Positions 1 through 5,973 of a DNA stretch of 12,451 nt are shown here, piece after piece; positions within the stretch are counted from its first letter, which is position 1, and every line of letters begins with the position of its first letter. Under the pieces are notes generated by a model. It saw only the letters and a list, made by a program, of their open reading frames with translations. It ran no database searches and was not told where the DNA came from. The DNA comes from an uncultured Bacillota bacterium. GTDB lineage: Bacteria > Bacillota_I > Bacilli_A > RFN20 > CAG-826. The translations under genes were made by a program, and so were the position numbers. The stretch is taken from contig CASFWS010000020.1 of assembly GCA_949298295.1 (NCBI GenBank), positions 1-12,451 on the forward strand. Reading direction: 5' to 3'.

Positions 1-187
1 TACCTAGATGAGAAGTCGGATGGCAAACCAACCAACGGTCTAATCTACATTAGAATGAAAGTTTCAGGGAAATCGTGCTCCCCAACATGTTCTATTTGAG
101 AGGAATTTTGGGATTTTGGCTCGGTCGACGGCTATCTCTGCACGTATTTGTTCGACTTATAGGTAACTAGAAATAAGACAATGCGAT

Positions 188-1234
188 TTATGCTTTGAAG
201 TATCTAGCATTCCGCCCACGACCAAGCAGCTTGATGCTGCCGTTTTTAACCAACGCTCCCAGCACGGCTTCGATTGTGGTAGGGCTAACATCAGGCAAAA
301 TTTGACAAATCTCCGCTTTCGAGATTGGCGTAAGACTATTGAGTACCGTTGCCTCTATGCGGGCTTTCTTGGTAATCCTCTTTCCGTTAACAACCGCAAA
401 GCGTTTATCCAACTCCTTGTAGCACATGTACAAAGTGAAAATGAAGTTCTCCATAAAAGGAAAGTAATTATTCTCATTTTGCGCCCAGCCTTCGGAAGAT
501 TGACGCAAGGCTTCATAATAAAAGGCTTTATGATTATTAATTTGCTCCTCGAAAGAAACATATTTTCCGGCATCGTATCCGTTCTTATAGAGCAAAAGCA
601 GCGAAAGCAACCGTGATATTCTTCCGTTACCATCCCGAAACGGATGGATACAAAGAAAATCGAGGATCACGCAGGGAATAAGCAGCAGCTGATTTATGTT
701 CGCGTCGCTTCTTGATGATATATACGCCAATTCAAGTTGTTCCATTGCTTGGGGTGTTTCTAGCGCCGAGGTAGGTCGGAAACGAACGCGCTGCTGGCCG
801 TGAACGTCTACCTCCAAAATGACATTGTCATCTGTCTTGTACTGCCCGCCATATTCGTATCCAGCAATCGACATCATCGTCTTGTGGAGTCCAAGAATAT
901 CACTCTGCTTGAAATCTAAATGCCCATACCCCTGGTGGATTGCATTTAGTGCATCCCTATACCCGGAAATTTCCGCCTCATTGTGGTTTAGAGGGGCGCT
1001 GTTTTGATTCACAATCGCGCGGATGCGCTCGTCGCTTGTCACGATGCCTTCAATAGCATTGGAGCTTTTGACTGACTGTACTTTGGCAACTGACTCTAGT
1101 TCGGTGAAAACCCGAGGATACATATCCTTCCGAACTCCCGCTATTGCTTTTAAGGAGGAAATATTGGAAGTCAGATTGATTAGCCTTGCCGGAAGCAGTC
1201 CGTTATCCAAAAAGGAATAGTCAAATCTTCTCAT
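188..1234 (-). CDS. Fic-domain protein (Fic/DOC family AMPylase-like) with C-terminal winged helix
   Basis: Fic enzymes usually transfer AMP from ATP to a hydroxyl group of a target protein; the target here cannot be told. From the chosen start the protein has 348 residues. The Fic active-site motif HPFRDGNGRISR lies at residues 197-208, with the catalytic His and the Asp-Gly-Asn-Gly-Arg loop intact. Near the N-terminus SSNAIEG (57-63) fits the inhibitory-helix pattern S-x-x-x-E-G, so this is an N-terminally self-inhibited (class II) Fic protein. Residues of about 290-345 look like a winged-helix DNA-binding domain. I chose the ATG at 1234 because AAAGAGG precedes it at good distance; an in-frame ATG at 1258 would add eight residues but lacks a ribosome site. 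The gene is AT-richer than all others in the window and stands alone, which suggests horizontal acquisition. No antitoxin gene adjoins it. The family assignment is secure; the role is unknown. Confidence 0.93.
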   Translation of the reverse strand: MRRFDYSFLDNGLLPARLINLTSNISSLKAIAGVRKDMYPRVFTELESVAKVQSVKSSNAIEGIVTSDERIRAIVNQNSAPLNHNEAEISGYRDALNAIHQGYGHLDFKQSDILGLHKTMMSIAGYEYGGQYKTDDNVILEVDVHGQQRVRFRPTSALETPQAMEQLELAYISSRSDANINQLLLIPCVILDFLCIHPFRDGNGRISRLLSLLLLYKNGYDAGKYVSFEEQINNHKAFYYEALRQSSEGWAQNENNYFPFMENFIFTLYMCYKELDKRFAVVNGKRITKKARIEATVLNSLTPISKAEICQILPDVSPTTIEAVLGALVKNGSIKLLGRGRNARYFKA

Positions 1235-1249
1235 GGCGAATCCTCTTTT

Positions 1250-1339
1250 TATCTGCATATAGTATTGGCTTTTATATGCATATAATCAACATCAAAATCA
1301 GAATACCTGCATACCATATTTAGGGATTATATGCAGATA
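1250..1339. promoter_or_regulatory. Cluster of four TGCA-centred operator-like sites upstream of the Fic gene
   Basis: Four related sites lie in the Fic 5' region: TATCTGCATAT (1250-1260), the perfect palindrome TTATATGCATATAA (1272-1285), TACCTGCATAC (1304-1314) and ATATGCAGATA (1329-1339), the last being the exact reverse complement of the first. The TGCA cores are 23, 31 and 24 bases apart. A minus-strand TATAAT (1326-1331) overlaps the last site, so the promoter and sites probably overlap. The arrangement looks like an operator array for a dimeric regulator. Autoregulation by the Fic protein's own winged helix is possible but inferred. Confidence 0.55.
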
Positions 1340-1978
1340 CTAGGATTAGGCTGGGTAGATTCGACACTTACAATGGATATGATCAATCTGTTATGCAGTA
1401 GCCGAAAGTTACGAGGATGAGCATCCGGAAAATCTCGTTCGCCTTGATGTCGCTGCCGGCATTTTCTTAGCCAAAAAGCCCAGCACAATGCCGCAATTCC
1501 GTCTGGCGGTGTCCTCATTCACGCCGATGTTGGCGGCGGCGGGGCACAGGCGGTTTCATTGCGGGTGAAAGGCTTCGCGCAGCCGACAATCCGCGGTTGG
1601 AAAACACAACTGCTGGCGCAGATTTCCATAAAAGAATGAGAACATTTCTTTGGCTACGCGGCAGATGAATCCTCTCCTTCCCTTTGGATGCGACGCTTCC
1701 CCAGTGCTCATATCGTTGGGGGTGAAAGTAGGGCATTCCGTCTTCCCTTTGTCGAAAGATCCGGGCCGCATTCACCTTCTTTTTCTCTCCTTCTCTCACG
1801 GAAAGGTTTGGAATTTTTTAAAGGAAACAACCTCTTTGTCGCGGGAGAAGACCGAAAGAGTCAACAACGCTAAAATGAGACAACCCCGCATAAATTGACC
1901 ATATAAAAACACCGAAAATGGACTATAAAAATTAGCGATTGTCACAGCGCTCAAATCAAAAACGCCTTAGTCGCGACG
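1340..1978. other. Long stretch without a supported gene, between the Fic gene and the tRNA operon
   Basis: About 640 bases hold only short open frames with no recognisable family, ribosome site or domain on either strand. The longest (minus strand, around 1515-1799 in one frame and 1556-1771 in another) overlap each other and give Arg/Pro/Ser-rich products typical of non-coding sequence. Composition changes within the stretch: a GC-rich part at about 1440-1790 and an AT-rich part at about 1800-1978. It could be a decayed gene, the edge of an integrated island next to the tRNA genes, or a non-coding RNA locus. I see no inverted terminal repeats, integrase or copy of a tRNA end. Confidence 0.4.
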
Positions 1979-2027
1979 AAAACAAAAAAGTCTGCACACC
2001 CTTAGAAATTCTAAGTTTGTATCAGAC
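1979..2027 (-). terminator. Rho-independent terminator of the tRNA operon
   Basis: Read on the minus strand just after the last tRNA, a stepwise hairpin pairs GTCTG with CAGAC (outer), ACA with TGT, and CTTAG with CTAAG (inner), and is followed at once by TTTTTTGTTTT. The inner part is the near-perfect palindrome at 2001-2015. The position 15 bases after the tRNA-Leu CCA end fits an operon terminator. Confidence 0.7.
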
Positions 2028-2041
2028 ATTTCCTAGAAATA

Positions 2042-2129
2042 TGGTGGCCTCTGCGGGACTTGAACCCGCACGGAGGATCGCTCCCCAGGATTTTAAGTCC
2101 CGTTTGTCTACCGATTCCAACAAGAGGCC
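2042..2129 (-). tRNA. tRNA-Leu (anticodon TAA)
   Basis: The acceptor stem GGCCTCT pairs with AGAGGCC, followed by discriminator A and an encoded CCA (2042-2044). The anticodon loop is CTTAAAA, giving TAA, which reads TTA and TTG. A long variable arm (class II) and the T-loop TTCAAGT are present. It is the last of five genes in a tRNA operon. Confidence 0.97.
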
Positions 2130-2155
2130 TTTAGGGTGCGCTCTTGGCTTTGGCA

Positions 2156-2230
2156 TGGTGTCCCGTGAGAGTTTCGAACTCTCGACCCCTTGATTAAAAG
2201 TCAAGTGCTCTACCGCTGAGCTAACGGGAC
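2156..2230 (-). tRNA. tRNA-Lys (anticodon TTT)
   Basis: A 72-base body has acceptor stem GTCCCGT/ACGGGAC, anticodon stem CTTGA/TCAAG with loop CTTTTAA (anticodon TTT), T-stem GAGAG/CTCTC with loop TTCGAAA, and an encoded CCA at 2156-2158. It is fourth in the operon. Confidence 0.97.
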
Positions 2231-2236
2231 AGCTCG

Positions 2237-2311
2237 TGGCAGGGGTGACTGGGATCGGACCAGTGCATCACAGAGTCAAAGTCTGTTGCCTTACCACTTG
2301 GCTACACCCCT
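2237..2311 (-). tRNA. tRNA-Gln (anticodon TTG)
   Basis: The acceptor stem AGGGGTG/CACCCCT is perfect, with discriminator G and encoded CCA. The anticodon stem ACAGA/TCTGT carries the loop CTTTGAC (anticodon TTG). The body closely follows Bacillus tRNA-Gln. The T-loop reads TCCGATC instead of the usual TTCGANT pattern, so the position that normally becomes pseudouridine 55 is C. Third in the operon. Confidence 0.95.
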
Positions 2312-2321
2312 ACAAAGAAGG

Positions 2322-2405
2322 TGGTGGGCGAAGATGGATTTGAACCACCGAACCCGAAGGAGCTGATTTACAGTCAGCCGCGTTTGGCCACTTCGCTATT
2401 CGCCC
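2322..2405 (-). tRNA. tRNA-Tyr (anticodon GTA)
   Basis: Acceptor stem GGGCGAA/TTCGCCC with discriminator A and encoded CCA. Anticodon stem GCTGA/TCAGC with loop CTGTAAA (anticodon GTA). It has the class II variable arm expected for bacterial tRNA-Tyr and T-stem GGTGG/CCATC. Second in the operon. Confidence 0.97.
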
Positions 2406-2428
2406 ACGTGGATTGCACGCAACCAAGG

Positions 2429-2503
2429 TGGTGGATGCTAAGGGATTCGAACCCATGACCCCCGCCTTGTAAGGGCGATGCTCTCCCGCTGAGCTAAGCA
2501 TCC
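2429..2503 (-). tRNA. tRNA-Val (anticodon TAC)
   Basis: Acceptor stem GGATGCT/AGCATCC with discriminator A and encoded CCA. Anticodon loop CTTACAA (anticodon TAC) on stem TCGCC/GGCGG. It is the first gene of the tRNA operon and lies about 20 bases after the promoter. Confidence 0.97.
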
Positions 2504-2523
2504 GCCTATCGACGTGCCCGGTA

Positions 2524-2551
2524 AGTATAGCACGCCTTTTGCCGCGGTCAA
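2524..2551 (-). promoter_or_regulatory. Sigma-70-type promoter of the Val-Tyr-Gln-Lys-Leu tRNA operon
   Basis: On the minus strand a -35 box TTGACC (2546-2551) and a -10 box TATACT (2524-2529) are separated by 16 bases. It sits between the terminator of the isomerase gene and tRNA-Val, so the tRNA operon has its own transcription start. Confidence 0.8.
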
Positions 2552-2577
2552 CCGCATAAAAGAGGGAAACCGGGCGC

Positions 2578-2605
2578 AAAAAAGGAGCCGGGGGCTTCCG
2601 GCTCC
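2578..2605 (-). terminator. Rho-independent terminator after glucose-6-phosphate isomerase
   Basis: On the minus strand GGAGCCGG pairs with CCGGCTCC around a 6-base loop, followed by at least six T. It starts 18 bases after the pgi stop codon and separates that operon from the tRNA operon. Confidence 0.9.
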
Positions 2606-2623
2606 TCGATTTCGCTCTTTTGC

Positions 2624-3916
2624 TCAATAACCCGGCTTTCCAAGAAGATGGAACATGTTCTTCTTGTAGACTTCGACGCCCGGCTGGTCGAAGGGGTTGA
2701 GGCCGTTGAGGTAGGCACTCATCGCGCAGGCGCGCTCGAAGAAGTAGAAGAGGTAGCCAAGTTCGTAGGCCCCGAGTTTGTCCATATGAAGGACGATGTT
2801 CGGCCGGCCGGCTTTCTTCGAATGGGCCTCAAGGGTCCCTTCGTAGGCCTTTTCCTGGACGAACGACATCTTTTTCCCGGCTAGGAAGTTGAGGCCGTAG
2901 AGGTTGGCTTCCTCATAGGGGATTTCAACATCCGCAGCCGGGTTTTGGACATCGAGGATCGTCTCGAAGAAGGTCTTGCTCCCTTCTTGGATGAATTGCC
3001 CGAGGGAGTGGAGGTCGGTCGTGAAGGTGCAAGAGGTCGGGAAAAGGCTCTTTCCCTCCTTGCCTTCGCTTTCCCCGAAGAGCTGCTTCCACCATTCGCC
3101 GAGCTGGACGAGCTGCGGCTTGTAGGTCACGAGGAGCTCGCTGGCGTTTCCAGCCTTGTAGAGGAGATGGCGGGCGAGGGCGTAGCGGTAGGCCTCGTTT
3201 CTGGAAAGGGAGGGGTCGGAAAGGTCCTCGCGGGCCTTGGCGCTTCCTTCGAGGATAAGGGTCGGGTCGATGCCGGCAACGGCAATCGGGAAAAGGCCGA
3301 CCGGGGTTTGGACGGAGTAACGCCCTCCGATGTCGCCCGGGAGGACGAAGCGGACATAGCCTTCCTCTTGGCTCAGCTTGAGAAGGGCTCCGCTATGGGC
3401 GTCGGTCGTCGCGACGATGGCTTTCGCGGCCCCTTCCTTCCCGTACTTCTCCTCGGCCATTTCCCGGAGGAGACGGAAGGCGACGCTCGTCTCGGTCGTC
3501 GTGCCCGATTTCGAGATGACGTTGACCGCGAACTTCTTGTTCTTGATGTGGTTCAGGGCCCCGTGGACGTAATCGGGGTCGAGGGTCTGCCCAAGGTAGA
3601 CGATCTCCGGGCCGTCCTCGTGGAAAAGGCCCTTGATGGCCTCGATGGCGGCCCGGGCCCCGAGATAGGAGCCGCCGATCCCGGCTACGACGAGGACGTC
3701 GTAGTTCGCCCGGACGTATGCGGCCGTCTTCTTGAGGAGCTCATGCTCCTTCTTGTCGTAGTTCAAGGGATAGTCGAGCCAGCCGAGGAAGTCGCTTCCG
3801 CGCCCGGTCCGCTTCTTCATGCTTTCGTCGATGGCCGTCACTTCTTCTTGGTAGGCGGCCTCCTCGATCTTAAGGCCGGCATGGCCGAGATCGAGCCTAA
3901 TCGTTCTTTCTTTCAT
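2624..3916 (-). CDS. pgi: Glucose-6-phosphate isomerase
   Basis: It interconverts glucose 6-phosphate and fructose 6-phosphate in glycolysis and gluconeogenesis, in the cytoplasm. The 430-residue protein fits the short Firmicutes form (about 450). Visible motifs are GIGGSYLG (79-86), the sugar-phosphate-binding SKSGTTTET (135-143), PGI signature 1 GDIGGRYSVQTPVG (194-207), the ESEGK segment with the likely catalytic Glu282, His303 in TDLHSLGQ, and signature 2 GLNPFDQPGVEVYKK with Lys418. The start is the ATG at 3916, which follows AAGGAAG; a start further upstream at 3955 would run deep into the preceding gene. The gene overlaps the end of the S1-domain gene by 20 bases, so the two are probably translationally coupled. 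It is last in the operon and followed by a terminator. Confidence 0.97.
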   Translation of the reverse strand: MKERTIRLDLGHAGLKIEEAAYQEEVTAIDESMKKRTGRGSDFLGWLDYPLNYDKKEHELLKKTAAYVRANYDVLVVAGIGGSYLGARAAIEAIKGLFHEDGPEIVYLGQTLDPDYVHGALNHIKNKKFAVNVISKSGTTTETSVAFRLLREMAEEKYGKEGAAKAIVATTDAHSGALLKLSQEEGYVRFVLPGDIGGRYSVQTPVGLFPIAVAGIDPTLILEGSAKAREDLSDPSLSRNEAYRYALARHLLYKAGNASELLVTYKPQLVQLGEWWKQLFGESEGKEGKSLFPTSCTFTTDLHSLGQFIQEGSKTFFETILDVQNPAADVEIPYEEANLYGLNFLAGKKMSFVQEKAYEGTLEAHSKKAGRPNIVLHMDKLGAYELGYLFYFFERACAMSAYLNGLNPFDQPGVEVYKKNMFHLLGKPGY

Positions 3917-4253
3917 ATGCTTCCTTCCATTCCTCGAGATGGGCCTTGAGCCCATCGAAGGAAATGTCCTCCTCGGCGATTTCCTGGTGGGGAAGCGGCT
4001 TGTGCCGCTCCTCGCGCCCGACGCGCTTGAGGGAGACTTTCATTTCGTCCTTGTCCTCGTCGATTTCGATGATTCGGACCTTGTATATATTACCCGTTTG
4101 GACGTAGCCCGTGAAACTTCTCACGAAGTGCTCGCTCAGCTCCGAGATGTGGAGAAGCCCCGTCTTCCCGCCGTCGAAAAGCATGATCGCGTAGGAGGGA
4201 TAAACCCGCACGACCGTGCCGATGACGATGTCGCCGACTTCGAATTTGCTCAT
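3897..4253 (-). CDS. Small S1-domain RNA-binding protein (general stress protein 13 / YabR-like)
   Basis: The 118-residue protein starts with one S1 (OB-fold) domain, residues of about 4-75: VGDIVIGTVVRVYPSYAIML, then GLLHISELS and a final VSLKRV strand. S1 domains bind single-stranded RNA. The C-terminal 40 residues are charged and probably helical. Single-domain proteins of this size in Firmicutes (YugI/Gsp13 and YabR types) associate with ribosomes; which subgroup this is cannot be decided. The ATG at 4253 overlaps the ispD-like TGA by one base (TGATG), with GGGGGA upstream as ribosome site. The 3' end overlaps pgi by 20 bases. The tight packing suggests coordinated translation of all three genes. 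Confidence 0.85.
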   Translation of the reverse strand: MSKFEVGDIVIGTVVRVYPSYAIMLFDGGKTGLLHISELSEHFVRSFTGYVQTGNIYKVRIIEIDEDKDEMKVSLKRVGREERHKPLPHQEIAEEDISFDGLKAHLEEWKEAYERKND

Positions 4254-4888
4254 CAAAGATCCCCCGGAAAGGTGACTTTCTTGTTTTGCGGTTCCCCCTC
4301 GACGATCTTGAGAGAGAAACCGGCCCGGACGAACATCGATCCTTCGTCGGGGAAGGAAAGGTAGGCGTCCCCGAGCATCTCCTTAGCCCTGAAGAAGTCC
4401 GCGGGGAAAAGTCCTTCCGGCGTCTCGATGAGATAAAGGTCTTTCTTCTCGAGGTAGTCGGCAGCCGATGCGGAATAAACGGCTTCCCGGGGGTGGGTGG
4501 CCGGGACGACGATGGTTCCGGGCGTCATGTTCTCATAGACCCGGCGGACGAGTTCCTCGCTTAGGTAGGGACGGCAGGCGTCGTGGACGAGGGCCGGGAC
4601 GTCGTGCCAAACGAGGGAGAGCCCTTGCTTGGCGCTTTCCTCGCGGCTTTCTCCGCCCTGGACGATGTCGTAGGGTAGTCCGAGGCTGGCTTTCGAAAGG
4701 ATCGACTCGACTTTCTCGATGAGATCTTTCCGGGTCACGAAAACAAGGCGCGAGACGACGCCGGAGGCCACGAAGGGCCGGCAAGCCCGGACGAACATCG
4801 CTTCGCCTTCTACTTCCTCGAAGGCTTTTTCCTTTTCGTAACGAGAGGCCCTCCCCCCGAGGAGAAGGACGGCTGAGGCTTTTTCCAC
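4253..4888 (-). CDS. ispD: IspD-like cytidylyltransferase (2-C-methyl-D-erythritol 4-phosphate cytidylyltransferase family), divergent
   Basis: IspD joins CTP and 2-C-methyl-D-erythritol 4-phosphate to make CDP-methylerythritol, in the MEP pathway for isoprenoids. The 211-residue length is a little short of the usual 225-240. Family features are the N-terminal nucleotide-binding loop with Arg16 and Lys21, VQGGESREESAKQGL (76-90), VHDACRP (101-107), ETPEGLF for the usual QTPQAF, and NKKVTFPGDL at the C-terminus. Differences are clear: the loop reads LLGGRASRY rather than AAGxGxRM, the usual Asp-Thr after VP is replaced by THP, and the substrate-contacting Arg before the ETPE segment seems to be Lys. 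A related CDP-alditol enzyme (TarI-like) is an alternative. I chose the GTG at 4888, since it aligns with family N-termini and has a -10 box seven bases upstream; the ATG at 4933 lies inside a hairpin region. Confidence 0.75.
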   Translation of the reverse strand: MEKASAVLLLGGRASRYEKEKAFEEVEGEAMFVRACRPFVASGVVSRLVFVTRKDLIEKVESILSKASLGLPYDIVQGGESREESAKQGLSLVWHDVPALVHDACRPYLSEELVRRVYENMTPGTIVVPATHPREAVYSASAADYLEKKDLYLIETPEGLFPADFFRAKEMLGDAYLSFPDEGSMFVRAGFSLKIVEGEPQNKKVTFPGDL

Positions 4889-4895
4889 GCCGGTT

Positions 4896-4924
4896 ATTTT
4901 ATACAAAAAGGGGAGGACTGTCGC
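4896..4924 (-). promoter_or_regulatory. Promoter of the ispD-S1-pgi operon, probably giving a leaderless start
   Basis: On the minus strand GCGACA (4919-4924), a 17-base spacer and TAAAAT (4896-4901) form a plausible promoter. Seven bases separate the -10 box from the GTG start, so transcription would begin at or next to the start codon. There is no Shine-Dalgarno sequence. Confidence 0.6.
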
Positions 4925-4931
4925 CTCCCAC

Positions 4932-4950
4932 ATAGGGACAAAGTCCCTAT
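4932..4950. repeat. Perfect 8-bp hairpin between the HAD and ispD-like genes
   Basis: ATAGGGAC and GTCCCTAT flank the 3-base loop AAA. On the minus strand it begins within the stop codon of the HAD gene. No T-run follows on the minus strand, so it is not a classic terminator. It may be a weak terminator, an mRNA 3'-end stabiliser or a regulatory site upstream of the operon promoter. Confidence 0.5.
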
Positions 4951-5771
4951 TAATGAGCCTCGCGGTTGCCGAGGGACTCGTTGATGGCGATGCCTTGGAT
5001 AATGAGGTGCATCACCTTCTCGAGCTCGCGCCCTTGGCTGTAATCGGCTTGGCAAACGTAATTGACCCGGCCGTCTTGGTAAAGCTGCTCGACTTTCTCG
5101 CGCTTTCCCTGCGGGTAGACGGCAATCGACTTGCCGCCGTTGTTCTTGGCGACGATCATCGCCGGGATGTCGGTCATCCCGTCGCCGATGTAGATGATGT
5201 TCGTATAGGGAATGCGGCGGTCGGGGCGCTTCTCGTTGACTCCAGCATCGTCGTTGGCGTCGTAGACCCCCTTCGAGATGCGGAAGAAGTACTGGGTCTT
5301 CTGGGTGAAGTTGATGGCCAGCTTCGGCCAGACCGGTTCCTTGCTTATCGGGTCGAAAAGGAATTCGCATGCATAGATCTTCTTGAATTCCCTTGCGATG
5401 TCGCAGCCTTCGACGATTTCCATGTTCCCGGAGGAAATGAGGTAGTGCTCGACGTTGACGCCACACGTCTTCCCGAATTCGTTGATGCGCTTGAACCAGG
5501 TGTGGACCCCAGGGAAGAACTCGATTTTCTTGCCCATTTCGGCCAGCCATTCCCTCGTCATCTTGATGCCGCGTTCCTTTGTCATCTTCACCATCATGTA
5601 AAGATAGGAAAGGGTCCGTTCGACGCCGGTTTCCTCGGCGAAACGGGTCGTTGCCGACCAGAACTCGGCCGGCGTGAGCCCTAGGGCCGGGATGAAGCCG
5701 AAATTTTGCATGTCGCTCTTCGCGAGGGTCGAGTCGAAGTCGTAAAGAATGGCCGCGATAGGCTTTTTCAT
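4950..5771 (-). CDS. HAD-superfamily hydrolase (phosphoserine-phosphatase-like)
   Basis: This 273-residue cytoplasmic protein carries the haloacid-dehalogenase phosphatase motifs: DFDST at 11-15 (nucleophile Asp11, acid/base Asp13), motif II SSG (113-115), a likely motif III lysine around Lys158, and the metal-binding GDGMTD (196-201). The stretch between motifs I and II is a helical cap of about 90 residues, as in the phosphoserine-phosphatase branch. It probably removes phosphate from a small molecule, but the substrate cannot be predicted. It starts at the ATG at 5771 without a Shine-Dalgarno sequence, eight bases after a perfect TATAAT. The ispD-like gene starts 61 bases after its stop and may be partly cotranscribed. 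Confidence 0.88.
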   Translation of the reverse strand: MKKPIAAILYDFDSTLAKSDMQNFGFIPALGLTPAEFWSATTRFAEETGVERTLSYLYMMVKMTKERGIKMTREWLAEMGKKIEFFPGVHTWFKRINEFGKTCGVNVEHYLISSGNMEIVEGCDIAREFKKIYACEFLFDPISKEPVWPKLAINFTQKTQYFFRISKGVYDANDDAGVNEKRPDRRIPYTNIIYIGDGMTDIPAMIVAKNNGGKSIAVYPQGKREKVEQLYQDGRVNYVCQADYSQGRELEKVMHLIIQGIAINESLGNREAH

Positions 5772-5779
5772 TGCAATTT

Positions 5780-5807
5780 ATTATAAGGCAACCGGCAAAA
5801 TCTGCAA
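5780..5807 (-). promoter_or_regulatory. Promoter of the HAD gene, probably giving a leaderless mRNA
   Basis: On the minus strand TTGCAG (5802-5807), a 16-base spacer and the consensus TATAAT (5780-5785) are followed eight bases later by the ATG. The start of transcription should fall at or within a base or two of the ATG. Confidence 0.75.
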
Positions 5808-5960
5808 ATTCAGGCCTTTTTTGCGGTTGGAGTTCCGAATTTGGAACCAAATTTTCGGCCACATGAAGGAAAAGCAAGGCGCTTTTGCATTAAATATCAG
5901 GCTTTTGCGAGGCTTTTTATCAAAGGGCAAAGATGACGAGCAAAGGCGCCCCGCGGACCT

Positions 5961-5966
5961 TATAAT
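5961..5966 (+). promoter_or_regulatory. -10 box of the LemA-like gene, probably giving a leaderless mRNA
   Basis: A consensus TATAAT lies seven bases before the ATG at 5974. No convincing -35 box is visible at 16-18 bases upstream and no Shine-Dalgarno sequence precedes the ATG. The 200-base region shared with the divergent HAD gene also contains GCTTTTGC twice (5881-5888 and 5901-5908), 20 bases apart. Confidence 0.6.
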
Positions 5967-5973
5967 TAGCGCG

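Noticed and set aside
39..54. Inverted repeat TCTAAT-CTAC-ATTAGA left of the Fic gene
   Set aside because: A 6-bp AT-rich stem without a T-run and more than 130 bases beyond the Fic stop; chance is likely. I see nothing else in bases 1-187.
2945..3949. Long open frame (about 334 codons) on the plus strand opposite pgi
   Set aside because: It is antisense to a clearly conserved enzyme, has no recognisable domain, and arises from GC-rich codon bias.
4894..5877. Long minus-strand frame overlapping the HAD gene in another frame
   Set aside because: The product is Arg/His-rich and domain-free; the HAD frame carries all motifs.
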